Assembly: GCA_011033025.1 (NCBI GenBank)
Contig: WFMF01000612.1
Span: 26,046 to 90,045, forward strand
Direction of reading: 5' to 3'
DNA: 64,000 nucleotides
Origin: Beroe forskalii
Lineage: Eukaryota; Ctenophora; Nuda; Beroida; Beroidae
The notes under the pieces: model-generated
What the model was told of the DNA's origin: nothing
Seen by the model: the letters and a program-made list of their open reading frames with translations, nothing else
Database searches by the model: none
Translations under genes and position numbers: made by a program
Shown: positions 37,841 to 50,085 of the stretch, one piece after another
How positions within the stretch are numbered: the stretch's first letter is position 1
Layout: every line of letters begins with the position of its first letter

Positions 37841-38863
37841 GGATTCATAATGTGCAGATATAGCAGGAGTTGAATAGGTGGCTGGGTGATGACAGGAGAG
37901 GTCACGTGGTGGCCATTCCTGTCATGATAATTACTGGGACAATACATTGTCACGAAGATATTCAGCTTTGTGTCAAGATATCACAACTACAATCTACAAC
38001 TATTCAGTTAGGTAATTATCAAGGACTGCAATTGACAATTTATACCGCTGCCATTCAGATATTTCATTGAATTTGAAAGGAGTTGGGGCGCTCTGTACAC
38101 AATTACAGCCTTATCACATTCACAAACGAATTCATTATGTAATTGAGATACAGTAATTATCATAATTGATAGCCTTTTTGCCTTTCAACGCTTCATGATC
38201 AAGACATCATTCCATACAATCCATACGTTGAGTCGGCTAAGGAAGATATCACTAGATGACAGATACCTTAACCAAATACCTAAGTAAGTAAGTAGACAAT
38301 AGATTTGTAGGCAGCTTTGAGCTCACATTCACAATAGTGGGTAAGTACAACTACATACCTAAATGTGCTTTACATCCACTATAAAAGTGGATGTGCCAAA
38401 ACTTGAAAACAACATCGAGCTGTACACTTAAACTTCAGCCACACTATTTTTACCTGATCATGGACCTGACTTTGCAAAGTGCTGAGGTCATTGATCACAC
38501 TCAGTGTACAGCAGGAGGGCATGCTACAACACGATGTACTCAGATCGGTTGTCTGACAAAGAGATGCAATTAATTGAGAGACCTCCTCAGAGTTAAGTGA
38601 TTGCGTGAGTAGGATGGTGTGTAGACTGTGTGTATGATGTGTATACAGTGTACATGATGTACATAAAGGAGAGGAAGGGCTGTATAGGAGTGCACACAAC
38701 CATTTATGTCTGACAATAGGCTAGTGGAGTCCTTTAATATGCATAGAATGACGCTCAATTAGTGCGCGTCTGTGTGGGACTCCCAGTGTCCAGTAAAGCT
38801 GTAATTTAGCCGGTACAATTAGAGCATTTGATGTGGCCCCACCATTGATTAGAGGATTGATAC

Positions 38864-38981
38864 AGGGGGGAATAGGCAATGTTCCGTTTTGTCCGGCTAC
38901 AAAAAATGTCCCGCTCAAAAATTTACGTGAGCTACGGAACATAAGGGGCAAATCAGGACGTTCCCCCATCCCCCTCCCCCC
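38864..38981. mobile_element. Short non-autonomous element with 8-bp target duplication
   Basis: The 118-bp segment is flanked by identical ATTGATAC copies (38856-38863 and 38982-38989). Its ends are G-rich and C-rich (AGGGGGGAATAGGC and CATCCCCCTCCCCCC), and internal ATGTTCCG faces CGGAACAT in inverted orientation. An 8-bp duplication with G-run/C-run ends again suggests a hAT-mobilised MITE, different from the family at 26125. Confidence 0.6.
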
Positions 38982-40436
38982 ATTGATACATTTCTCAGGA
39001 CATTAGGACAACAGTCTTCAACGTTTTTAGGTTACACAACTCGCAAACTTATAATTGCACCAATGTATAGATTGCACCAATTATCAGGTGACAGCCACAC
39101 ACAACGCATGAATATCTCAACCTGGTAATTTGACAGCTGTGAAGGATCGACTGACACCCAAAATCAGATCCAGGCTTTTGTACACTCATTTTCTCATAGG
39201 ATTAAAATTACACCAACCCCATTGAAATAGTGGCGTACAATTTGATATCAATTATTAACTTACTGATGAGAGAGAAAACTTTTTGTATTCATTAAAAAGA
39301 AATGGGTATTATTATGAATGTTGATCAACAAATATTCCTACCAACTTAGATCATTATATGAGTCGATTTTTAATAAGAGAATTTTAATCGAAGTCTTTAA
39401 TGCCTTTTTACATGCCGTGGTCTCATTAGTATGTTAAAATTTTAGTACAACACTCCCCACTTCATCAAATCAAATTTTCCCACAGAAGTCATATCTTAGC
39501 CGGGATATTGCTTGCCACGCTTCAGGCATCTCGAGATATACCTATTTCATCGAAGGCATTAGATATAGATTTGAGCGGAATATCGAAGATAGTGATGACA
39601 CCGAAGCATTTTAAAATCAGTCCGTTCTCAAATGGGCAGGGGATACACCGAGTAGCTAATACTATTAGTCTATTAGGTCTTTTTAGGTTTCAGTAAATTT
39701 TTCTTTAGAATAAAATGTAAATTGGCGAGAGATAAATCTTCGAGAAAACTGATGTTATTCGAAAGTATTTGACCCATCTTCTCGTGTACTTTTACCGTTG
39801 TTGCTAGTTGAAATAAACTAAAGAAATTGCCGGTGAATAAAAGATATTCCTGTTTATATGAACTTACTTTGAAGTATCTCACATGATAGTGATACGTACT
39901 CAATAGCAGAATTGACATTTTTTATATTTTTCAATGTTGCATCACGCTTTGGAATGTAGCGCACGTTTCAGTAAAACATGTATTGTATACACACAAAAAT
40001 ATGTGATTATAATTTTACTGTCAGAATTTGACAGTTAAATTTGCGTATTTCAATTCTGCTTAAGCAGACACTTAAACACACGCAAGGTAGGTAAATTCTA
40101 TAAATAGAGTTAATAAGCAAATACTACCTAGGTAGGTACATGGGGAACTGGGAAGGTCAAATTGAAAACGTTTGATTCTCTATTTTAAGACATGATGCTA
40201 ATTCAAGCGATTAAGATAAATTCTTGCCTTCTGCTCTCAGGAAGGGATACAGACTAATTTCCCGTTACGCAAAGTGCTTGTAATGCGTTGACACTGGGAG
40301 TTAAAATCACGATTCAAGAATTAGGCATTGTTCTTACGTAAACTGAATCATTACTCAACCAAGAAGGATTTTTACATAATGCCAATTTGACTTATTTTGC
40401 AAAATTACTCATTTTGATTTCCCAATAAAACCTACT

Positions 40437-40530
40437 ACTGAATGTACACATCATGTACTACTGAATGTATACACCATGTTCCACTAAATGTACCTACACA
40501 CCATATTGTACCATTGAATGTACATGCAAT
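40437..40530. repeat. Short degenerate tandem repeat
   Basis: Four imperfect units of about 25 bp around ACTGAATGTACACACCATGT. It is too short and diverged for more to be said. Confidence 0.5.
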
Positions 40531-40689
40531 TTTGTGCGAATGTGTGGGCTGCCTGCGCTGAATGCCACAAACAGTGAACTACCAATGTTCTCTAATAATG
40601 TATTGTCTTACTGAATGTAATAAATGAGTAAATGGCCAGTCTGCACATTAAACCGTACCAAATTACCCACACACCAACATGCGGGTTTC

Positions 40690-40745
40690 CCGTCATCAGT
40701 TTACCCCTCTAAGCTATGATAATGACGTATCATCACGCTCGCCAA
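40690..40745 (-). repeat. CRE-containing dispersed repeat, diverged copy
   Basis: On the minus strand it reads GATACGTCATTATCATAGC followed by TTAGAGGGGTAAACTGATGACG. The CRE has lost its first half-site (ATACGTCA). Confidence 0.55.
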
Positions 40746-41020
40746 TCATTGGGTGACACTCCAACAATAGCCATGATATCTCCTTACACGCAGCTCCTAT
40801 ATCTGTGATACTCCTACATTGGGTATGATCTGACCTAGTTGGGCTAATATATAATAGATTGTGTGGTGATTTGACCGAATTTGGGCTAATTGAGGGTCAG
40901 CTGAGGGCTGGATAGGGGCGGATCAAAACCCACACTACAATAGTGTGTCACACCGACCTTGCTTCAGCTGCACTCCTACATTATTTCAAGGAGAGAGGCT
41001 GACTGGAGAGCAGTTCTCAA

Positions 41021-41060
41021 CTCTGTGTGTGTGTATGTGTGTGTATGTGTGTGTGTGCGT
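41021..41060. repeat. TG microsatellite
   Basis: GTGTGTGTGTATGTGTGTGT-type run. A CA-rich run lies about 140 bp downstream. Confidence 0.85.
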
Positions 41061-41181
41061 GAGGTTTGAATGTCAGCATCAGGGTTTATTAATTGACATG
41101 CAGTGAGTGTAACAAGTTACACGCTGGGTTATTAAAAGCGTTTCATGCAGTGTACTACAGTAGTGTTGTCACCATGGTGAC

Positions 41182-41222
41182 ACACGCACACACACACACA
41201 CACACGCACATACACACACCCG
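41182..41222. repeat. CA microsatellite
   Basis: An imperfect ACACACAC run. With the TG run upstream it could pair as a hairpin of about 200 bp. Confidence 0.85.
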
Positions 41223-44200
41223 GACATTATTAAAGATCTGACAAACGATTTAGCAGCATTTAACCACATTGTTGCCATGGCAGTATGGAGTTGTCAAGGA
41301 GTTTACGTGGAGTAACTAATGGTGATTGCTTGCAGAGTTACAAACCTACATACATACGCGCACACATTTGGAGTTAAATTGTAACCTCTGGGGGGCCGGG
41401 GTTGGAAGGAATCATAATCTCATAATGCAGAGTGCTGTCAATTTTCATGCTGGTAAATGAGCTGAGAATATTGACAAGTTCAATCTATGTACAACCGCGT
41501 GTAGAATTGACCATTGTACTCACATTATAATACACAAATGATCTCATACATGAAGTGATCTCATCTGTGTGATCTAATAACTAATTGACTGTACACGCAG
41601 AGAGATAAACAGAGCCGTCATGATTTGACATGCCTTAAGAACTCCTTCAGTCCTGATGGAAGTCGTTTAAAACAAAGGAGTTGCTATGCAATCTTGCTAG
41701 GTAGGTACTACTTAGGTATACAGAGATACAGGGAGTTTACTATGCAGAGTTGCATCGAGCACAGTAAATAGGAAATTTACCCGATTTGACGTCTTTAATT
41801 AACTATATTCTAAAGCCATCACTATTCTAACAACTTGTTATGCACTGGGTAATAGAAATCAGAAGGTAGACCCACATATTATATTGGGTATTGTAAGCCT
41901 TTGCAGACAGATGCAAGGTAGGAACTGCGTCAGTGAAGGATGAGTCAATGCGAAGTTTTACTGTTGACGTCATCCGTAATCGCCAGCCTAACATAGTGAC
42001 GTCTCTTCAAGTTTTATATCCTGGGAGTTTTGTTCACTGATAGATGGATACACTGCTTTGTTCTGCGTTGCCTCAATGTCTTCTGGTGGCTGGCATGGAA
42101 ATGGAATGTGAAGCTAAAGAAGTAGGTACCTACTCATTCATAGAATGTAAATTCTACTTCTATTTTGAAGATGAACACTGAACAGATGGTAACGTTCAGT
42201 GATAATATCAATGTGATCCATGTATCATGTGAGTTGTAAATCTACTCACTAGATACATTAGGTAAACCCGTGACTCTTTCATTCTTCTTCATAAACTCAT
42301 AGTATCAGAGAAAAAGAGAATGAAGCCGGCTACTTACTCACTTTACAAAGTAGGTATGTATTTTGTACCAGAGTGTTTACCCAGCAAAAACTTTGCAGTT
42401 TATAAATGCGTAATTAGCTAATTTCTACACAGAAATAGTATCCAGTGACAAAGTAGGCAGGTGCATGTAGAAGTGAGAGTTTAAAGATATTTATGCTGAG
42501 ATTATGTTGTAATCTCTGTTTATGATAACTAAACTGTTTTAGGAACCTCTCCACTTTTGTATAACTCAAGTATTCTGGCATGAAAAATAAGAAGTTTTAC
42601 ATAAGTTTTTATAAAATGTTAAAGAAATACTTATTAAATTTTGATAATGTAGGTGCAGTGCCATGTAATTTGTGCTACTAAATGAACAATTTCATGTTGG
42701 CAATTAGCAAAGTTCATTAACTTTTGCCTCAGAAAGTAAATAGGAAATTGACCAATTAACTTTCTTGCATATCTTTACCGCTATAAGTATACCGTTCACA
42801 AATTTAGGACATCAAATTAAGATTGAATCATCTCCCGTAACATCTCGTTGCAACTTAGTGATTCTAATGTAAAATGTAACATAGGAAATATCAAATACCA
42901 ACATATCCACTATCCAGTAAATCTGAATATTTAGTACAATATGGGCATTCTTAGCTGTATGAAGTTGTTTTGAAGTTGTTACAGAGTATCTAGATGGACT
43001 TTGTGGTTGCTACGCACGTTCCAACGGGTTGCTATAGCAACATAGTATACAATAAATAAATTTGTGATATCTCTGACCTACTGGGATTAGAGTTAAATAT
43101 TTCGTATGTGTTTATGTGGTTCACTTCAACTTCGAGTGACAAACCGGTGACAAATCGGTGCCTAAAACAGCTAAGACACCGGAGATATCACTGCACTCTG
43201 TAAGTGTAAAACGCCGGGTTACTGCTTGGCAGTTGGCCCAATTGTGGTTCCAACTCCAATTGCTATTTAATTGTTAATGAGATTCAGAATGGTAGCCACT
43301 TAACCATAAAACAGATTGTAGATTAGCTGACCGATTCAATAAAATATTAACATTCCGTCCAAGGTTTTCCATTAGTTTCGTTAACTGTCAAAAGAATTTA
43401 CAGTCATATAGGTAAGATGGCTTTATCAATTTGTATTACCTGCCCTAGCCCCTAAAGAAAGTAAAATCACATTTGTGGCCCGGGATATACATCAAATAAG
43501 CTGTAAAAGCTGTCTCACAACAGCTGTGCTACCTAATCTAAAACCTTGCAATGTTAATAACTTTATTAGTTTTATGTGACTTCAGGGTGATTATCAACCA
43601 GGCTTCAGCAGCTAATTAAAGAGCATGCAAAGCGTTAGAAGGCTCAAGGGAATGATAATTAGTTTAATTATGTGCCACAATACACTTCTGACACTTATAG
43701 CTTTTCGTCTGCACGTACAACAGACACACAGATAGGACATTTGGTTTGAATTATTGTATAGTTGCCCGGGGCGATTAACTTAACCCGTACACTGATGACA
43801 TGGAAATGAAATATTTTTAGGATAAATCTACAGCATGACGCGAAGCTAACGACCTGCGGATAATTTAAAATGAAAACGATACACTTAAACTGAATTAAAA
43901 CTTTAAAATAATCTAGAAAATGGTCGCGTCCGGCGTCATTAACATTGTCATTAATGAAAAGGAATAATCTTAATTGCTTCTGGATATAAGTCATAGGTTA
44001 GCCGCATACCGCCATACCATGTGAATAAGTTCAAATAATTTTCTGAGCTGTGATAAATATTCTCTTTTTATGACTACTCATTGATAAAATAGAATTTCCC
44101 CGTAATCCCAGATTAATACAAAAGATTATAAATACTCCAATTCCTGCAGACAAAATCTCCTTGACGTGCTGAATATGATATATGCCTTTGTAACTTTTAA

Positions 44201-46247
44201 AGCATGTGGAAAGCACGCATGCGAACCTCCGCTGAGTTGCTTGATACCCGTGATAAGTTCTGTTTAGCTATTTTAATGAAAATCTGGTTTCATACAATAG
44301 CTGGATGATTTAGTGTGGATTAGTGGTATCATGCATAATAGCATATTATATATGCTTGCCTGGATCCGACATTGTTTGGGTACAGTAAACACAGAAACTG
44401 TTACTGAGGGCTTTTAGGGTAGAAAGTTGAAACGCTTGAATGATGCGAGAGATGATAATATCAGAAGTTTTCGAAAATCATGTGAAAATTACTGTCGTTC
44501 AAAACAGCGGCTTCCCAGATTTTTCAATTTGTACCAGCGCTAATTTTTAAAAATTTACCACCCATGATTCAGATTTTCCTGAACACTCGAATTAGTTGAA
44601 CAGCGTCATTATATCTTTTTCAGCATATTTTTAGACTATACTAAGACGTCACAAGAAATTAAGATTGTTTAAAAGTTTAAACAATCAAGCGAATGATCGG
44701 TTTAACATGATAAATATAAAGTACTAAAGTATATGAAAGCATGCCGATGCGTGTGAAATGAGAGATTCTTCAAACACAAGTTTTGTGGCACTTCCAATGG
44801 CGGACGATCATTCACCGCAGGTAGACGGCCATTTGGCCTTTCTGGACATTTGGCCAGACAGTCCAATTGGACTGTTGTCCCTGTCGGGATTCTTCGACAC
44901 TGCCTATAATTTAGACATTTAGGAATTTAAAGAAAGACGTATGGAAATACTTTGATTCTTTAATAAACCCCGAGATTTAAGCTTTAAAGAAGTGAAAAGG
45001 TATCCAATATTCTGTATGAGTGTATGGTTAAATATCATAAATGATATTTTACTGTCAATCTGTCAAATCGGATCTGTAATCTGTGTTGTAAGACATGTTT
45101 TCCTTAAATACCTACTGGAGAGCCTAAACAGAGTCTCCCAGACCAACGAGATACCTACTTCCTTACTTCCTAACATCTTAATTCCTTACTTCCACACACT
45201 AGTGTAAGCTATTTATAGCAATGACACAACACACTGTGTAACTATGATATACCGCCGTAGCATTGTTACACGTTTCCAATGTTAATTAGCGTAATAATAA
45301 CAGTTTGTGTTAAACAAAACACAAACTCACTATCCCTATGACTGTTATCACACGTAAAACGTGTCCTGATTTTTAAATATCCGCCATTTGGACATCTGTT
45401 TTAATATGGGAGTCTAGAAAGGCTTCGTCCTACCACGTACATAATATAATGCTGGCAACGGTCCAGGAATATTTGTTTGATGAGTCACCTGGTGTGATAA
45501 ATTGTTGACAACTCATGGAAGTTCTGAAAGCTGGCCGTCAATCTGAATGAGCTAATGTTATTGAGAGGTAATCAGTAATGTTTCGTCAAAATATGTGACA
45601 AAAGTGGAACAAAATCGTGAAATTATCAAATCTAAACAGGCTCATAGTTTTGTTTTATAGGTTATACTAGCATACTTCAATGATTTCAATGGGTTAAAGC
45701 ACCCCAATTTGTTATGTCTTTATGTAGTCAGAGGGTAAGCTGACTACGCATTGTTGTCTGCATACTCTGAAAAGTCCCTTGAGTTGTCTAAAATTTTGGA
45801 AACTGTAAAATATTACACATACACCATATTTTACTGGTCACCGTATATCTTGGGAACTTTGGATGAGAAATTGATTTTATAAATGTCAGCAAATTGTTTC
45901 ACTTTCGTCCAAATTTCACGAAAACTTCATTTGCTTATTTCTGAAGGTCTTCTTTTTCGACAATAACGTTGTATAAAGCGCAAACGATGTGGCAGCGTGT
46001 TTAATAGAAATACAGCGCGCGCGTGCGCGGCGTATGCCTTATCATCGTACGTCACGTATTTACTTAGATATGATCGACCGCGTGATACGTCGTACAGTCA
46101 TAACAAATTAGCAAAATGATACTAATCTCATGATTTACTGGTAAATGAAAAACCCACAACTGTGGAAATGATTACAAACTGTCTTCAAAATTTAAATATA
46201 TCAACAAATCGTCACCAACCCAAGATCAGAGGAATAGCAGACGATTT
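41223..46247. other. Gene-poor stretch without recognised features
   Basis: No splice-consistent exon series. There are scattered AGGTAGGTA motifs and a CpG-rich patch at 46008-46100 (GCGCGCGCGTGCGCGGCG). A patch at 44826-44880 has several small palindromes around GGCCATTTGGCC. No gene could be supported. Confidence 0.4.
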
Positions 46248-49200
46248 CTAGCACATCTCTGAACCTTCTCCTTCCTCTTCAACAAAGGTTTTCTTAGAAC
46301 TTGGTTTTGGAGCGATAGCAGCCTGAAAGTGTGTAATGATGTAAATACTAAAATCTTTCAAAGCTTCAATGTTCAAAATTTCAAAAGTTCGTGCTTTCAT
46401 AGCGGATTTTGAAAGAGGAAATTTGTGCAACAAGATTTCAAAATAAGAGGAATGTTATATAATTATGTTTTGGGGGAGCTTGCTGAGTTCATTATTGTTA
46501 AACTTTTTCCATATGGGCCTCCTGAAGGTCTGACAAGAGGCACCCCGCCGATTTAGAATTGAATGACGTGAACAGGTACTGTACGTGTGAAACCTCCAGA
46601 TGGTCCTCATTTCAAGAATCAAGAAAGTTATCCATAAGTTCTCCACATTTGTAAAGCTTTATTTATTTATATGGAATGGTAACTCACGTATCCAGGAAAG
46701 TTGTACTCAATGCCCAGAGCAGCAATCTTCCTTCTTCTCGCTTCTTCTTTCTTCAGCAGACGCTTCACGCTTTTCTGCTGCTCTTCAGCAGTTTTCACCT
46801 GTCGGATGGTGGTATCAGGGATTCTGGACTTGAGTATGAGAAACTTCAGTACGTTCTCAAAGTCATTTTGAAATTTTGGCCGGTGTCAAAACTTCGAAAC
46901 ATGTGGCCTAAAATAGAGATATCTCACATGTAGCTATATAGATTTTGCTGCACATGGAACAAATGACAAAACACCAACACTCAATGAGATGAAGGGATGG
47001 GAAGTAAGAGTAACTAATTCTCTTATTTAACCGAATACAGTGGCTTTGGTCCCATGGCTCCATGGGCCGGTCAAAAAAGGCTCGTAATTAAGCATTTCAG
47101 AGTACCTACTAACTTACTGAGAAAGCATGAAAAATTTTGAACAAGGACTCAATGAATTATCGTGAAGTCATGAGACTCACTAATAGCACTGAATAGAGTA
47201 ATATAGGGGGAACAGACTCTCAACCTTGCAATTTTTTACATCTAGGAGTCTAAGCAAAGGTTAAGGTTAAGGCAATGGGTAAGGTTTGGGTTATTTGCTT
47301 ATTTGGTCAGGACGTGGAGGTCAAGTGCTGCGAGGTGAAAAGTCGGGCTCCCACTTCTCCACTATGAGGACATTACTCCTTTAGCCTACAATTGCTGTAT
47401 GCAGCTAATAGAGCTTACCCTATTTCGCTGCACTTTAGCTCTGTCCTGCCAATCAATTTTCTTGAAGGTTCTGTTAGCTCCCTTGAAGGTGTCCTTGTGA
47501 ACACGGTCCATGGGAATGAACTGACCTGCAAATATGTTTATATGATGATGAAAGCCAAGGCCCGTACCTTGTTTACACTTAACAAGGTACCGCGCTTACA
47601 ACTGAAAAAAAGGAAAGTTCCATGTTATATGAACATACTAGCTGTAGTCTGTACCTTGTTAACAACGGTACCTCATTAACAATGGTACCTCATTAACAAC
47701 CGTATTAACAACGGTATCTCATTAACAACGGTTCCTTACTAACAACGGTACCTTAGTAACAACGGCACCTTAGTAACAACGGTACCTCATTAACAACAAT
47801 ACCTCATTAACAACGGTACCTTATTAACAACGGTACCTTATTAACAACGGTACCTTATTAACAACGGTACCTTGTTAACAACGGTACCTTATTAACAACG
47901 GTACCTTATTAACAACGGTACCTTATTAACGACGGTACCTTAGTTACAACGGTACCTTATTAACAACGGTACCTTATTAACAACAGTACCTCATTAACGA
48001 CGGTACATTATTACTTTATTAACGACATATTAAGCAACACAATTGAAAACAAAATAGCAGAACTAATGAAGAGAGGGCGCAGTGCATGCCTTTATATATG
48101 CCATTGACACCACTTATTACCCAATCAAGCATGACGAATAGTGTTACGTGCACATACCAACTCTATGACGTTGACACCACTCTGCACCATATTTAGCGTG
48201 ACGAATAACAGCGTATGCACATTCCACATACCAACTCAATGGCGTTGACACCACATTTCACCCAATCGAGCATGACGAATAATGGAGCCCTTTTTCCTTT
48301 TGCACGAATGAACACTGCATGCATTCCGCCATAGCGGAATGCATCTAATGAAATCTACAAACGCACTAAAATGTTCGTACGTGCAGCGCAAAAAGATCAA
48401 AAGAAAAATGTTCGCGGCTGCCGTTTTGCACAAAACACGTGCAAATTGCCACTTTTTTGGTGGGTGTCACAATTTCTTGGCAGCAGAGCCTGACCTCAAA
48501 ACTAACTCAAACTTTGAAAAAACTAACTAACTCGGTAACTGATCATATTGAATTCATTCATCTTCATACTGACATTTGAGAAGCCTGCCGCAGAGAATGT
48601 AGTCATTCATGGTATCTGCCACTATCTTTGCCACGTCTTCATTTTCAAACAGAATGAACGCATAGCCCTTTAGGTTGAGAGGTCTGAAAGGAATAAAATG
48701 AAAGAATTTATGTCATTTCTAATAAGAGAAGGTGACGTATAAGACAACCTGTGTATCTTAACTGGGCTTTCAAACCAAATAAAACCCATCACGGCGCAAA
48801 TCACATCCACATGAGATGCGAACCTTTTTGCTGCGTGATATCCGGAGCTTTAGGATGTCTCCGAATTGCTCGAAGAACTGCCGCATTTCCTTCTCTTGGA
48901 AGTGCTTGGGAATGTGACCCACGTAGACCACGCCCATCCCTTTGTACTCCTACGAGAAGAGACGGTTAGATTGGCAGATTCATATGTCAACTGCCGAAGC
49001 CCGAAACCAAATGCTCGGTTGATCGGTAGTTTTTGGCATACAAAAACTGTACTAAACGAAAAGAAAGAATAATAAAAAGTTAAATTACCATGAAGAATGT
49101 CACTATCATTTTATCATTTAGGAATTAAGATCGAAAATGGTTACACCTAGTTACTATTTAAAGAATCTAAATATCATTTCAGTCAACCTCTGTGAGAGTC

Positions 49201-49268
49201 TGATCATCTTGGGTTGTGTCTAGTGGTAGAACATCAGGAGTCACTTTACTCAGCTTCCTCTTACCCAT
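46248..49268 (-). CDS. NIFK: NIFK, nucleolar RRM protein (MKI67 FHA-domain-interacting)
   Basis: Six minus-strand exons: 49268-49188, 48949-48824, 48683-48574, 47525-47419, 46828-46688 and 46322-46248, about 212 residues. The N-terminus is basic (MGKRKLSK). One RRM follows, with RNP2 in GVVYVGHIP and RNP1 in KGYAFILF, then the family-specific [19 protein letters not shown] block, a basic RNR segment and a Lys/Arg-rich helix ending [10 protein letters not shown], as in animal NIFK and yeast Nop15. Family members act in the nucleolus in 60S ribosomal precursor processing; vertebrate NIFK also binds the Ki-67 FHA domain. The protein is shorter than human NIFK (293 residues) because the C-terminal tail is short. 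Oddity: exons 2 and 3 do not join in frame. One A fewer in the A5 run at 48825-48829 would fit exactly, or acceptor 48667 may be used, losing about five loop residues. Confidence 0.85.
47650..48018. repeat. 17-bp KpnI-site minisatellite, copy 2 (in a NIFK intron)
   Basis: About 22 units of the same 17-bp repeat as at 5111 (GGTACCTTATTAACAAC). One unit near 47700 has lost 4 bp. TCATTAAC and TAGTAAC variants dominate the 5' side, whereas uniform TTATTAAC units lie in the middle. It sits between the NIFK exons at 47525 and 48574. Confidence 0.95.
48019..48290 (+). repeat. Conserved tail of the 17-bp-array element, copy 2
   Basis: It matches 5627-5905, with the same order of CATTAAGCAACACAATTGAA-like, GCGCAGTGCATGCC and GACGTTGACACCACTCTGCA blocks. 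It ends near 48290, where similarity to copy 1 stops. Confidence 0.8.
48319..48344. repeat. Perfect hairpin next to the repeat tail
   Basis: ATGCATTCCGC, loop CATA, then GCGGAATGCAT: an 11-bp perfect stem with a 4-nt loop, about 30 bp after the repeat tail ends. It may mark the end of the dispersed element; this hairpin is not seen after copy 1. Confidence 0.6.
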
Positions 49269-50085
49269 GATACTGCTAGCTATGTAGAAAACAGTAGTTA
49301 GAAAATGATAAACGCACAGTAACAGAATAAGACGTTGATTTTAAAATACAGAACTTAGTGAGAGCTTTTCTCTTTCTTTTCCTAATTGTAAACAGACAAA
49401 TCTTTAAATTCTACTTCTATTCGGACTGCCATGTCTATGCCATATTTCATCAAGAAAAGCAAAAGTGCAGACAAGATTTAAAGCCCCTCTCGGTAGACAG
49501 ACAGAACGAACAGCATTTAACTAAGTTAAACACAATTCGGTAATATATAAGGTGTCAGCGCTAGGCAGTTCCTTATTCTCTAATTCAACTCTCGTATAAA
49601 CTATCATCTTATCATATTAACATTCTATGTGACCCTGTCAGTATTCAGGATATACAGGCTTTAAACTTTAGGTGTCAGGATTAAGGGGTAACCTAATGTA
49701 ATGGTCGTGATTATCATTGTCATTTACTGCGATCACTCCTCTTTGTTGTCTTTTATTAAACGTTTGTTTAAATATGTTTGAAGTTTGAAACAATTTTTCA
49801 TGATACTATTTTTAGAAAGAATTGTTCAAGGCGTAATGAAAAGGTCCTGGTGATGATATAAGCAGCTTAATCAATAATTGCTTATCATATAAAATGATTG
49901 ATCTAATAAATTAAAACCATGAATTATAAAAATTTTTCACTGAAAACTTAAAACATATCCCTTGGGGTAAAATACTAATTGGTAAAAAGCTATCAAAAAT
50001 CGCAAATGATGTCATTAAAATAGCAGTGTGTCATCTTTATAAGGGATGTCACATGCAAAAAGCTACCAACCACTTCTTACCACCA
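49269..50085. other. Intergenic region between PUS3 and NIFK
   Basis: It holds the 3' flank of PUS3 and the promoter side of NIFK, both on the minus strand. A TTTATT (AATAAA on the minus strand) at 49752-49757 could be the PUS3 polyadenylation signal. Nothing else is recognised. Confidence 0.4.
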
